64,000 nucleotides of DNA from Pseudophaeomoniella oleicola (lineage: Eukaryota > Ascomycota > Eurotiomycetes > Phaeomoniellales > Phaeomoniellaceae): contig QWDQ01000022.1 in assembly GCA_003868215.1 (NCBI GenBank), positions 62,001-126,000 on the forward strand, written 5' to 3'. The notes below the pieces were generated by a model. It saw only the letters and a program-made list of their open reading frames with translations, searched no databases and was not told the DNA's origin. This document shows positions 1 to 10,851 of the stretch, in pieces. The position numbers and the translations under genes are program-made. Each line of letters begins with the position of its first letter. The first letter of the stretch is position 1.

Positions 1-1330
1 ACCCGGATTCTTTATATGTGTCGACGGCTTCCGGTATGGAGCGGTACAAGGTTGCAACGCATACTTCCTTAGTCATTTTCATAGTGATCATTACATTGGT
101 TTGACGGCCTCATGGCGCCACGGACCAATCTATTGCAGCAAAGTAACAGCCAACCTCGTGAAACAGCAATTAAAGGTCGATCCAAAATACGTTCGGGCTC
201 TGGAATGGGACGAGACCGTTGAGGTCCCAGAAACGAACGGAGTCGTCGTTACCATGATACCAGCTAACCATTGTCCTGGTAGCTCTCTGTTTTTGTTCGA
301 AAAGACTGTTGGCAAAGGCGCAACACCGCGAAAGCATCGCGTCTTGCACTGTGGAGATTTCAGAGCTTGTCCTGCTCATGTTAGCCATCCTCTCCTCAGG
401 CCTGACATTGTCGATAGAATTTCAGGCAAGAAGAAACAGCAAAGCGTTGATGTTTGTTATCTGGATACCACATATTTAACACCGAAGTACTCTTTCCCCA
501 GCCAAGAAGATGTGATTGAGTCATGCGCCCAAATGTGCGTTAGTCTCAGCAAAGAGATGGTTGATATTGGCGATGCCTGGGAGAAGGTTAAACGTGAGCG
601 TGCAGGTACTGGAATGGTCAAATTCCTCGATAAGGAGCCCAAGATCAATTCCCAGGATGACTTCATCAAACAAGAGGGGGTCGAAGAGATGAAACCCAAA
701 TCCCGAGGTCGACTACTGGTTGTCATTGGCACGTATAGCATTGGCAAAGAACGAATTTGTCTTGGGATTGCTCGTGCTCTCAATTGCAAGATATATGCTC
801 CACCTTCAAAACAGCGTATCTGTGCAGCGCTTGAGGACCCGGAATTGTCATCATTGTTGACGACAGATCCTCTCGAAGCACAGATACATATGCAGATGTT
901 GATGGAAATCCGGGCCGAAACGCTTGCGGAGTATCTACAGTCATTCAAACCTCACTTCACTCGTGTAGTAGGCTTCCGCCCAACTGGATGGAACTATCGG
1001 CCTCCGTCCTCCCGTTTTACAGATAATCCGGCGGTGAGTACCGTTCTACACTCCGATGGCTGGAAAAGCCGATTCACCATGAAAGACCTGGTACCTCAGC
1101 GTGGGAGCACCAGAGAAAGCAACTGTTTTGGGGTCCCGTATTCTGAACACTCGTCGTTTCGTGAATTGACGATGTTTTGCTGCGCTCTGCGGATCGCCAA
1201 GGTCATCCCCACGGTCAACGTGGGTAGCAAGAAAAGCCGTGAGCGGATGAAAATGTGGGTGGACAAATGGGATGCTGAAAGGAAGAAGAATGGGTTATTC
1301 CAGGTCGCTGAGGGAGCTACGAGCTGGTGA
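1..1330 (+). CDS. PSO2: DNA cross-link repair nuclease Pso2/Snm1 (5' partial)
   Basis: 5'-3' exonuclease of the metallo-beta-lactamase/beta-CASP (SNM1) family that acts in interstrand cross-link repair in the nucleus. The reading frame is open from base 2, so the N-terminal part, including any UBZ zinc finger, lies outside the window. The HxHxDH metal-binding motif is at bases 74-91, inside SHFHSDHY. A DRMBL-type C-terminal block follows: VVIGTYSIGKERICLGIA near base 720-780, GWNYRPP near base 990, and PYSEHSSFREL near base 1135-1170, where YSEHSS carries a conserved His. No intron is seen in the visible 443 codons, and the stop is TGA at 1328-1330. The order of motifs matches the family closely. 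The identity is secure; only the missing 5' end limits it. Confidence 0.95.
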   Translation, partial: PGFFICVDGFRYGAVQGCNAYFLSHFHSDHYIGLTASWRHGPIYCSKVTANLVKQQLKVDPKYVRALEWDETVEVPETNGVVVTMIPANHCPGSSLFLFEKTVGKGATPRKHRVLHCGDFRACPAHVSHPLLRPDIVDRISGKKKQQSVDVCYLDTTYLTPKYSFPSQEDVIESCAQMCVSLSKEMVDIGDAWEKVKRERAGTGMVKFLDKEPKINSQDDFIKQEGVEEMKPKSRGRLLVVIGTYSIGKERICLGIARALNCKIYAPPSKQRICAALEDPELSSLLTTDPLEAQIHMQMLMEIRAETLAEYLQSFKPHFTRVVGFRPTGWNYRPPSSRFTDNPAVSTVLHSDGWKSRFTMKDLVPQRGSTRESNCFGVPYSEHSSFRELTMFCCALRIAKVIPTVNVGSKKSRERMKMWVDKWDAERKKNGLFQVAEGATSW

Positions 1331-1956
1331 AACATCTTGAATCGAACCATGTCTGAATAGATGATGACAAACCTCTGTACTTCGTGCGCTCAGAAAGAAG
1401 AGCAACAGGTTCAGCGTTGTTATAACATCAAGCCCATAGATTCAACGAGATGTAAATTATTCATGTTCTTCGCCTCTGGTCACCATAACTGGTTTCAGGG
1501 GAACGGGCACCAATATCCTTGGCAAAGTTAAGGTACGTTTCCACGACCGAAGACGTATACCCATACACTTCACATTAGTTCTGGCTGGCTCCAAGCAACC
1601 GTATCATTACTATCTGTGGTTCTATATGCATCTCGGTCGATGTGCTTCTCAGTGCATACTATGGCAGAATGTATGCATTAAAGATGCATTATCGGTACAA
1701 TTGTTCCATTTATGTCAGCCGACGTCATTGTGCCCTCATCTGGTCACGTTGAACATTGGACGACTATAACAGACTGTCATCCAAATGGCGGTTGTTGGCA
1801 GTGCAGCATTTACGTTGTAGTCATTTCAACAGCAACATCCGTAGCATCTCCAGTCTTCTCTTTTTTCACAGAAATCCTGTCGGATGATTATTCTATCTTC
1901 TGCTTAACACAGACCCTAAGCTCACTGCAGAGATTTTGATCCTCTGCCATCCAAGC
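1331..1956. other. intergenic, PSO2 3' end to dehydrogenase promoter
   Basis: No gene seen. It holds the PSO2 3' region and the dehydrogenase promoter. A pyrimidine-rich tract at about 1850-1870 lies roughly 90 bp before the dehydrogenase ATG, as is common in fungal promoters. The short open frame at 1712-1939 has no recognisable product. Confidence 0.6.
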
Positions 1957-3017
1957 ATGACTTCTGGTGCCAAGAATGAAGACCTCAAGCTGGAAAAGTT
2001 GTTCAGCATCAGAGGGCTGACAGCTGTTGTCACGGGAGGTGGGACTGGTATAGGTGTGTGTTCACATGCCAAGTGTGATCGGTTTCTAACAATTACACTG
2101 GTAGGTTTAATGTGTACGCAGGCTTTGGCAAGCAATGGGGCTAAGGTCTATATTACTGGGAGACGAAAAGAGGCCCTTGACAAGGTAGTAAAGCAGTACT
2201 CGGGACCCGGCAAGATCATCGCCCTGCCTTGCGACATTTCAGAAAAAGCCAACGTTCAGCAATTGGCTTCTGAAATAGAAAAACAAGAGCCTGATGGGAT
2301 CCACTTCCTTGTCAACAATGCTGGTGTTGCTTGTGAGAATGAGACAAATTACAGCAAAGTAGGAAAGCCAGACCTGACCAGTGCTCAAGCCATTTCGGAT
2401 CATTTCATGAAGAGCGAACCTGAACATTGGCAAGAGACATTCAAGACGAATCTAACGGCACAGTTTTTTACCACGATGGCTTTCCTACCGCTGCTGGCTA
2501 AGGGGCAAGCGTCTACATCTGGGTATAGTCCGAGCGTAGTTAACATCACCAGCATTGGGTAAGACATAACCACCTTGTCTTCAGAGGGACGAGGGCGTTA
2601 ACATCCACGCGTGTAGTGGGCTGATGAAGGTATCATCGTCTGGACAATTTGCCTATGCTACGAGCAAGGCTGCGTTCATTCACATGACGAGAGTGCTTGC
2701 CAATACTCTCTCCCAAACCAAGATCCGAGTAAACTCGATCGCCCCAGGTCTCTTCCCAAGCGAGATGACTACGGGCGAATCAGGTGATGATCAAAAGTCA
2801 CGGATCGAGAAAAAGATAGACAACCCTGCAGGTAAGTCAAAAGCTGACGGATGAGGATGAAGCAAACGAGACTAAAATTCGAACAGGACGACCAGGCTCA
2901 GACCGGGATATGGCAGCTTGCATTCTATATCTGGCAGGGCCTGGAGGATCGTTCTTGAACGGCCAAATAATCCATCCGGATGGTGGTCATATCACCGTGC
3001 ATCCAGCCGTGGTTTAG
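1957..3017 (+). CDS. Short-chain dehydrogenase/reductase (classical SDR)
   Basis: NAD(P)-dependent oxidoreductase; the substrate is unknown. Four exons: 1957-2053, 2105-2558, 2617-2831 and 2887-3017, giving 298 residues. The cofactor motif TGGGTGIG is in exon 1, NNAG in exon 2, and the catalytic YxxxK (YATSK) in exon 3, followed by IRVNSIAPGLFPSEM, typical of classical SDRs. The C-terminal end carries LNGQIIHPDGG. The ATG at 1957 is preferred because the upstream in-frame codon at 1936 is not ATG. Intron 1 is 51 bp, in frame and free of stops, so retention would insert 17 residues right after the TGxxxGIG loop; splicing restores the usual GIGLM sequence and has a CTAAC branch site. Fungal relatives are often named gluconate 5-dehydrogenase or RhlG-like reductases, but that substrate cannot be inferred here. 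Confidence 0.9.
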
Positions 3018-5859
3018 AATGGTAGAAACCCCAGCTGGGTGCTGATTTCAAGACATTTACTGTATCTGCAACGCCATTATTAGGACAGTACGGCTCGATA
3101 CCCGACAGAGATAGGCCTTGAAGTCATAGCTCATGACGTGGATATGAAGAAAAACGTGTTCGAAGTAGGTGCTGCAACTACAGGACGTTTCCAGTCCTGA
3201 AGCTGGTCTTACTGGCAGAGATGAGGCGACGGCAAGGCAGGCGGGTATCCTCTTGTCTCTGCCAATATATGTTTTCCATGGCTATCTTCGGAACTGCCTC
3301 GCTGCTAGGAGAATATACTGTATATCTGAATCACAGGGATCACCAAGGCGAAACGAACGATGTGAACTCAAAACCTGGTCAACGGGAAAGCCAGGGGGTG
3401 TATTGACCTCTCAAAATGGTAGGCAAGTCCCTGAGGTCCTCTCACCCCCTTTCTTGAATTGTCTTATCATCTGCCGGGATGATATTGCTGAATAGAGCTA
3501 TGCTATGCCAAGTGTTGCGGAACAAGGTCGCTATGGGGCGCTGGAACGTGACCAAGATAAGGAGATTACCGAGGAAGATACGGCGTACTACGTATCAGTT
3601 TACGTTAGTACGACTAAGATAGCTCAATGGATTGAAATAGCATACTACGGTAGAAGTGGACAATGTGAGTGGTAACCTGACGACCAGCGATGCCAGGTCA
3701 AGTCAGCTTGAACATCCGACAGATCGAATCAGCTGCAAGCACCTTATCAAGACGACCGGCCTAGTCCTCACACCCACGATACTACGGTACTGTGTTCTGT
3801 ATTCTTCCATGCGGACCACGCGGGTCTGCTACTACAGTAAGAGTACCGACCGTGACGCACTGCTGACTATCGACTATCTAACGTTGTACGTAGTAATTAG
3901 CCCCAAAGGCATCTCGCTTGGTTTATATATACGTATGGGGAACGGTGGCTTGATGCTCATTACAGGACCTCCTCACCTGCCCATCGTATACTCTACTTTT
4001 CTCATCGACAAAATCATCAAAGGAACCACTGCCAGGGGCACGTAGCGAGGTGAATTAAATATATACGACAAAGCTAACTACAACATAGCAAGATAGTTCA
4101 TCATCTGGGCAACACTCGCCCTTCTAGAACAACGTATGATACGAAAGTCTCTTAGAGGCTGGCAAGGATTGGGGGCTTGGCATTACTGTATGGTTACCTT
4201 ACCCATCGATTGGGAACCTCTACTCGCTCAGTGAATGGGATAACGATGGCGAAGGCCATGGCGATGACGATAGGCGCATCCTCCAGGGCCTGTTATTCAC
4301 GTTTCCAGGCCGCGCCTGTGGGTGCCTAGCGGAGAATACTACGTCGTACTGTACTATGTAGGAGTTTTGCCTAGGCATCCCCACTTATCCCTTCTAGGGA
4401 CCCCTTCCGGCTCTACTTTGTCCCCAAGCGGCTTGACCGTCTTCTAGAATGGAGAAGTATTGCTTCTTCATATCCAACCAGAGCGAACAGAAAGGAAATG
4501 GCCATCATCGATCGGGGTCGTGTCCATTTGCGCGACTTTGCTACTAGTTGTACATAGTATCTCGCAGGGCACATACATATCACAGTAAGTGACTCCGCTC
4601 TCTTTCATCCGTTCGCTGGTTCCGTTCAGTGGTTCCTTTGCTAAAGGATTAGACGACTGTTAACTGGAGACCAATCCAGCAATATTGGCCTTCGCTGCCG
4701 CGGTACCTGCCTCGTCGCCCTGCGGTGGGCTTGCATTACAACGTATGTGCAGTAGACCGTGGCTCTGGGAGATATGGGAGAACCTTAGCCTTCGAACCGG
4801 CCAAGTCGGGGCTATACCTTAGTCACCGGGATCTGAGGATCCATATTCGCGTAACGCAGGACGGCGAGGCAGCGACATGGTTCTCTTCTCTTTTCCTCTT
4901 TGGGTCCAACTGCGAGAATTGCAACGCATGAACATCGCGTTATCACGTACATCTTTAACGTTCCCGTCATCTCTCTTCAGACCCAATTTGGAATGGATAC
5001 AGATTAAGTCATCGTCGGATCTCTCGCGGAACTTCCATTTCGATCGATCAGGGGCGAGGGAAGAAGCAGAAGGCCGGACGAAATTATGCCTTTCGATAAG
5101 CGGCGGATAGAGTTCGTTGCCACGATGATATAGTTAACTTTGCAGGGAGTTTGCAGGGTTTAGGCGTTGTTCCCTGTGCCCTTCATGATGATCGAGGTTC
5201 ACGAATACTGCCCCTCAACCAATGTTGACGACAACGACGACGACGACGACGACAGCGACGACCGTACAGAGCATTGACATCTCGAATGATGCTTCGTCCT
5301 CACTATCTGCTGTAAAATAGACAAAGTCCCCTACTTTGTGCCCACAGAATCCTAGTGCACCCCTTCTTGAGGTCATAAACCATATCCTGACCCACCACTT
5401 GAAGCCAAGGTCAGCCCAGCGTGGCCCAGCGCAGGCGTAGCCCCAAACGCCCCAGTGCCGTCCCCATTCAAACTTACCTTAATCTTTTGCCGTGTACTGT
5501 ACCTAAGTAGTACAGTGTGGTAGGGAACACTTGCCTTTTATTACCATTATTACCATCAATTACTATTCCTTTTGCTGGATAAGGTGGAATAGTGCTGGAC
5601 CCCCCCCCCAAGAAGAAAAAAAACGAGAAGTTAAAACAACCAAGACGACAGGATAAGACCAAGGTTGTCTGGCCTTTATTTGCTTTCCCTGTCATTTTTT
5701 ATTTTATCTTTCCGTCAAACTCTACCTCGTGGAAGAGAGTCTTGCTTCTCTTCTTTTTTTCTGTTTTCATTGCGGTTGTCTGTCTTGGTTTATCACAGTT
5801 CAGACCCCTTCTTCGAAACATTGTCGTATACCTGGACCTTACATCGGGAAAACGCCACT
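3018..5859. other. 2.8 kb gene-poor intergenic region
   Basis: No convincing gene. It contains the candidate solo LTR at 3513-4085 (listed separately), copies of a TACGTAGTA-type palindrome near 3586-3594 and 3887-3895, a GAC-rich trinucleotide tract at about 5226-5262, and a run of ten C at 5600-5609. The last 150 bp is pyrimidine-rich and serves as the permease promoter and leader. Several open frames of 60-130 codons are present, but none shows a domain or plausible splice structure. Confidence 0.55.
3513..4085. mobile_element. Candidate solo LTR of an LTR retrotransposon (fossil)
   Basis: A 573-bp segment begins TGTTGCGGAACAAGG and ends CTAACTACAACA, so the ends form the inverted TGTTG...CAACA typical of LTRs. 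Near its right third there is a TATA-like TTTATATATA followed by a C/T-rich stretch, as in a U3/R boundary. No internal gag-pol frame adjoins it, so it would be a solo LTR. I could not recognise a matching target-site duplication (CCAAG on the left, TAGCA on the right). Family and age cannot be set from one copy; it looks old. Confidence 0.35.
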
Positions 5860-8144
5860 ATGACCAGCAGTGCGGTCGATAAGCTCGACCCCACGCTGCG
5901 CAGACGCAGTGTTGGCCAAGTCGAAATCAATGGACCAGATGGACGAAGACGAACGGTCGATCTGTCGGAATTGAACGAAGCTGATCGTGCCCTCGCCGAA
6001 CAATTCGGGTATAAGCCTGTACGTTTAATCGCATTCCAATGAAGTGGTGGTGTTCCGCGCATAATTATGATGTGTTGGAGGAGTAGGCTGACTCGAGTGA
6101 TCACACTATAGGTCTTCAAGCGCGAGTTCGGTTATCTTTCAGCTTTCTCTTTCGCTGTCAGTATTTCCGGCTTGTTCTCGACTGTCGCCACCACCTTTTC
6201 CTATCCTCTATACGCCGGTGGTTCTTCCTCCGCCGTATGGACGTGGTTGATTTCCGGCGCGGGATGTATGTGTATCGCATGCTCAGTAGCCGAGCTGGTG
6301 TCCGCCTACCCAACCTCTGGTGGTCTATACTACACCGTTTCCCGACTTGCGCCTCGAAAATGGGTACCGTCCATCAGTTGGCTGGTCGGTTGGTTGAACT
6401 TGCTCGGTCAAGTTGCAGGTGTTGCATCATCTGAATATGGTTCCGCACAGATGCTACTGGCAGCCGTCTCCATGAACTCGGGTGTTGTATCAAACGACGA
6501 TGGAATTCCTGTCTTCTCATACGCGCCCACCGTTGGGATAACCATTGGTGTGATGGCCGCTTTGACTGTGCTATGTGGCTTGGTGAACTCGCTGTCAACG
6601 TACTGGATGGAGAAGGTCACGAAATCCTACGTTATCTTCCATGTTTGCATCCTGGTCTCATGTTGTATCGCGCTACTGGCAAAGACACCCGATAACCTCC
6701 GACACGGTCCCAAATACGTTTTCACCCATGTTGAGCCAGACTCAGGATGGAATCCTGCTGGTTGGTCATTCCTTTTCGGCTTCTTGTCCGTCTCATGGAC
6801 CATGACCGACTATGGTATGTACTCCAAATCATTTTGAAAGCGCATGCTCTAACCAACGCCATAGACGCAACGGCTCACATCGCAGAGGAGATCTCCGAGC
6901 CCGAGAAGAAGGCTCCATGGGCCATTTCGATGGCAATGGCTTTCACTTACGTAGCTGGTTGGCTCTACACGATGACTCTCTGCTTTGTTATGGTATGCGG
7001 TCCACATCGCCGTGTTCGAATACATCAGCTGACAGAATTCCACAGGGCGAACCTGCCGATCTCTTGAGCAGCTCCCTTGCGCAACCTGTTGCCCAGATCT
7101 TTTACAATTCTCTGGGCACCGGTGGTGGTATTTTCTACACCGTTTGTGCTTTCTTGATCTTGCAATTCGTGTGCTTTACGGCCATGGTGAGTCCTTCCAT
7201 ATCTCCTTGTGTAAAGTCTTTGCGTATGATTATCCTACGCGACTGTTTCTATTCATCTTCGTGGACGTTTGATGGCTGCGGTATGCGTGTGAAAGTGTAA
7301 GTCAGGACGAGGAAGAGATGAACGAGTCCAGCTTGAAGCGCGTGTGCCTATACCAGATGCGACATTGTAAAAGAGAAAAAGAGCCACGGCTCCCAAATGC
7401 AGCAGCAAGCACGTTTTGTCGTTTTCCCCTTGCATTGCCATATGCACCATCGCCCGACAGCGCCTGTGAAATTCGTGGATCTAACGAGTATTACTACTAT
7501 CTAGCAATCACTTGCCCGTACTGTCTTCGCCTTCTCCCGCGATCGTCTTGTTCCATTCTCCAATCTTTGGACGAAGGTCAACCGATTCACTGGGATCCCT
7601 CTATTGGCCGTCTGGATTTGTGTTTTCTGGTGTATTGCCATCAATCTGATCGGTCTGGGATCTTACATTGCCATCGCCGGTGTCTTCAATGTCTGTGCTA
7701 TTGCACTTGACTGGTACGTTTTCAAAGTTCCCTCTCCTCCACAGCTCCAGCTGGTCCGTCTCGAGGTCCCATACTCATACAATGCCCTACAGGTCCTATA
7801 CCATCCCCATCTTCTGCAAACTCCTCTACGCCAAGAACTTCCAACCTGGACCATGGCACATGGGCCGTTTCTCTCCCTACGTCAATGCTTGGGCCTGCAT
7901 CTGGACCCTCTTCGTTTCGATCATCTTCATCCTTCCAACAGCTCGTCCCGTCGCCGCCGACAACATGAACTACGCCATTGCCTTCCTCGGTGGAATGTTT
8001 GTGTTCGCCGGGATTTACTGGTGGAGTGGTGCAAGGAAATGGTACACTGGTCCCGTCACTGAGGCTGAGGTCGTGGATGAGGCAAGTCTGAGAAGTAGCC
8101 AAGAAGGGCTTGAGAAGAAAGAGAAAGAACCTGAGTCTGCTTAG
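5860..8144 (+). CDS. APC-superfamily amino acid / GABA / choline-type permease
   Basis: Multi-pass plasma-membrane transporter of about 563 residues in six exons: 5860-6018, 6112-6814, 6865-6992, 7046-7186, 7505-7713 and 7793-8144. The N-terminal about 75 residues are hydrophilic. Alternating hydrophobic segments then start around SAFSFAVSISGLFSTVATTF, with the family motif GGLYYTVSRLAPRKW and the conserved segment DATAHIAEEISEPEKKAPWAI, which is diagnostic of the ACT/GABA-choline permease group. The tail is Glu/Lys-rich. Introns 1, 2, 3 and 5 are 93, 50, 53 and 79 bp; intron 4 is 318 bp and unlike its neighbours. Substrate is uncertain: relatives include Uga4-type GABA permeases and Hnm1-type choline carriers. 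Start chosen as the first ATG of exon 1 in frame with the conserved core. Confidence 0.9.
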
Positions 8145-8994
8145 ATAGTGCCAGTTTTTCCCACCCCTGAGTTGTATCCTGTCTGTTTTACCTACGAGAG
8201 TCCCAAGATCTATCAGGGTCACGGGGTCAATGAGTCCAGGATCTCTTCACATTTGTGTGGCTTATTGTACCTCCATATCCCGGAATAAACTTCATATCTA
8301 CCAGGGATTCGCTCAGCCATTCTCGTGTGCAAACGGACAGAGAAGTGGATGGGGAACGATATGGAACGGGGTTTCGTCGTCATTCATCTCAACCTCGTTG
8401 TATTCTTGTCCATGTTCTCCTGTACTACAAACATTCTTTTTTCCACAATCAAAATATAAGACAACAAGATATCACCGTGCTTCGATGATTTTTGATCATT
8501 AAATCGTCCAGAAAGGGCCATGTTCACCTGTTGTAGAGTAACCGATTGATCTTAGACGGTCCACGGAAACCCGTTTCGTCAGCACCATTGATTGGAGACG
8601 TTATGTACATGCAAGCAGTTTACATCCATAATGCCGTTTCGAATTGAAAATGCTGAATCCATATCGTGAATCTATGTGCCTCGTTAGCCCAAGTATTTGA
8701 CCGAGGTGACAAGAGACGTACCTTGATGTACCTGACGTATCCTACTACGTAGTACGTATTTCTGCGGGGAACTCAGGCAGGGATTCCTTACCTCACAGCT
8801 TCCGTCTCGCGCGCAAAGCAAATCAAACCAGCCCAGCCCAGCCCAGCCCAGAACGCGCGAGTGTCCCATCCCAAAAAAGGGAAACATCATCATCACCACT
8901 AACTTACGATCACCACTACCAGAGCTCTTACACATCGCAGTTCTTTAAGTTTCATCATATCATCTTTATTAATTGGTCGTGACGAAAAACAATC
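8145..8994. other. intergenic, permease 3' end to THO1-like promoter
   Basis: No gene seen. It holds a perfect 12-bp palindrome TACTACGTAGTA at 8743-8754, a CCAGC pentanucleotide repeat at about 8828-8852, and an A/T-rich leader before the SAP-protein ATG at 8995. Confidence 0.6.
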
Positions 8995-9992
8995 ATGACG
9001 GACTACGCCAAGAAGACGGTCGCAGACTTGCAGGAGATTCTGAAATCACGCTCGTTACCTCATACTGGGAAGAAAGCTGAGCTTGTTGCGCGACTACAGG
9101 AGGATGATGCGAGTAGTGCGAATGGCGCTGAAAGTGAGTATCCTTGATTGTAACTGCGAGCATGGATCTATGAATCTGGTGCATCTCTTTTCTTGCGCAC
9201 ATCGTGAGCTATTCAGCTAACATGCCGGGTTTTCTTAGCCGCGACAGAACCAGCAGCTCCAGAGACGGTAGAGGCAATACCAGCACAAGAACCGACGCTA
9301 TCCAAACCTATCGATCCGGTTGATGCGCCCGCAGGTATGTGATCATACATCGCAGACAGCTCAATCACAAGTTATCGGATTCCCCTCCCGAAAGCTGGCG
9401 CAAACGTCTGCTTGTCATCGTTGCTTGTTGCTTTCACCTCCTCATTCTAACCCCTTGAACAGTTCCGGCACCTCCAGCTCCTGCAACAGATCCCGATGCA
9501 ACCTCAAACGCCGTTCCATCTTCCGAGACCGCAGGCCCAGGGGAAACAGCGACCGCCACCAAAGACACCTCAGCATTTACCGCAAACCTTGCTTCCACGG
9601 ACCTACAATCAGAGCTTGAGAAACGGAAGGCCCGTGCAGCTCGCTTCGGTGCCCCTGTCGAAGACGTCACGGAAGCCGAGAGAGTCGCCCAACGTGCCCA
9701 ACGGTTCGGTGTCTCTGGCCAGAACGGCGACAGCACCGGCGTAAAAGGTCTAGACGAAGCACTTCCCGAAAAGCGAGAGCGAAAGGCTGGGCCGCGAGGA
9801 GGTGGTCGCGGGGGCTTCAGTCGAGGCGGCAGCGGTGGTGGTGGCAGGGATAGGAAACGAGGCACCACACCACGAATCGGCGAGAGGGGCCAAATACAAA
9901 AACAGCAGAGCACTGGCACCACACCCTTCGCCAGCGAAAAAGACAAACTCGCAGCAGAAGCTCGGAGAAAACGATTCGCCGCTCAGGCATAA
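8995..9992 (+). CDS. THO1: SAP-domain RNA-binding protein, Tho1/SARNP type
   Basis: Nuclear protein linked to mRNP assembly and export with the THO/TREX pathway. Three exons: 8995-9133, 9239-9334 and 9463-9992, 254 residues. Residues about 4-38 form a SAP domain (VADLQEILKSRSLPHTGKKAELVARL), the DNA/RNA-binding helix-extended loop-helix. A Pro/Ala/Thr/Glu-rich linker follows. The C-terminal half carries the short repeats typical of Tho1/SARNP (RAARFGAP, RAQRFGVS, RRKRFAAQ) and a Gly/Arg-rich RGG-like stretch (GPRGGGRGGFSRGG), both expected to contact RNA. The introns (105 and 128 bp) are longer than most in the window. The SAP domain at the extreme N-terminus plus RFG repeats makes the assignment good; the name is by family, not demonstrated orthology. 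Confidence 0.88.
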
Positions 9993-10851
9993 TAACTCCA
10001 TTATCCCAATCCAATCAGAACCAGATTCAAATCAAAATCAAAAAGCCTCTCTCTCTCTCTCTCTCTTCTTTTCTATTTTTCTGTTTCTCCTTCTCTCTTC
10101 TGGGATTGTACTTGTACTGTAATTGTACTGTTATGTTACTGCTACTGTTGCCACCAGACTCTGAACCCTTTTTTATTTTTTTTATTTTTTTTGGAATATA
10201 AAATGCAAAAGATGTTGTCTCTTGTTGACATCCTCTTTTGTTCCTGATTGGGGTTTTAATGGGATGGTCTAGTCTATCTAAGAATGGATACTTGGGGGGG
10301 TGGGGGGAGGGCAAAACAGAGGGGTTCGGGAATGGATTGGGGAATGGATTGGGGATGAATGGGGAAAAGGAGAAAAAGGAGGGATTAGCTAATAGATAGG
10401 TTATTAGATAGGTACCTGTATTGGTTCATTCTTATTCTTGACTACCTGAGATACGTACCTAAGGTATTATGATTATTACCTTACCCTAGTATCTGTATCA
10501 GTATCAATATCAATATCAATATCAGAATCAGAAATTGGACTTTTGTGAGATGGGATGGATAGTCAAGGAAGGCAAGCAAGCAAGCAAGCAAGCAGCAATG
10601 TTAGGTATATACCTCTCTCCCCTGAACTATCATAGACGGACGGTCGGTCGGTCCTGCATGAATTTGGAAAAGCCAGCGGAAATAGCAGCAGAAGCAGCAG
10701 AAGCAGCAGAAGCAAACCCCCCCCTTTTCTTGAACTCGTTAAGAAGAAGAAGAAGAAAAAGAATACCTTTAACCCAAACCAAAGGGAACCAAAAACCAAA
10801 CCAATTTTTCCTCAATTTTCACTTCTGGATTTTCTCTATTTCAGTCTCAGT
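9993..10851. repeat. convergent intergenic region rich in simple repeats
   Basis: No gene seen between the 3' ends of the SAP protein and POB3. It holds a TC microsatellite at about 10047-10070, T-rich runs at 10170-10191, a G-run cluster at 10294-10324 with G-quadruplex potential, tandem copies of GGAATGGATTGG at 10327-10355, an ATATCA-type repeat at about 10498-10527, five CAAG units at 10573-10592, and GAAGCA-type repeats near 10683-10710. Confidence 0.65.

Noticed and set aside
4780-4860. Possible minus-strand tRNA with TTCGAACC
   Set aside because: No acceptor stem or A box at the right distance.
9434-9946. 170-codon minus-strand frame opposite the THO1-like gene
   Set aside because: Pro/Arg-rich shadow of the Gly/Arg and Ala-rich coding strand.
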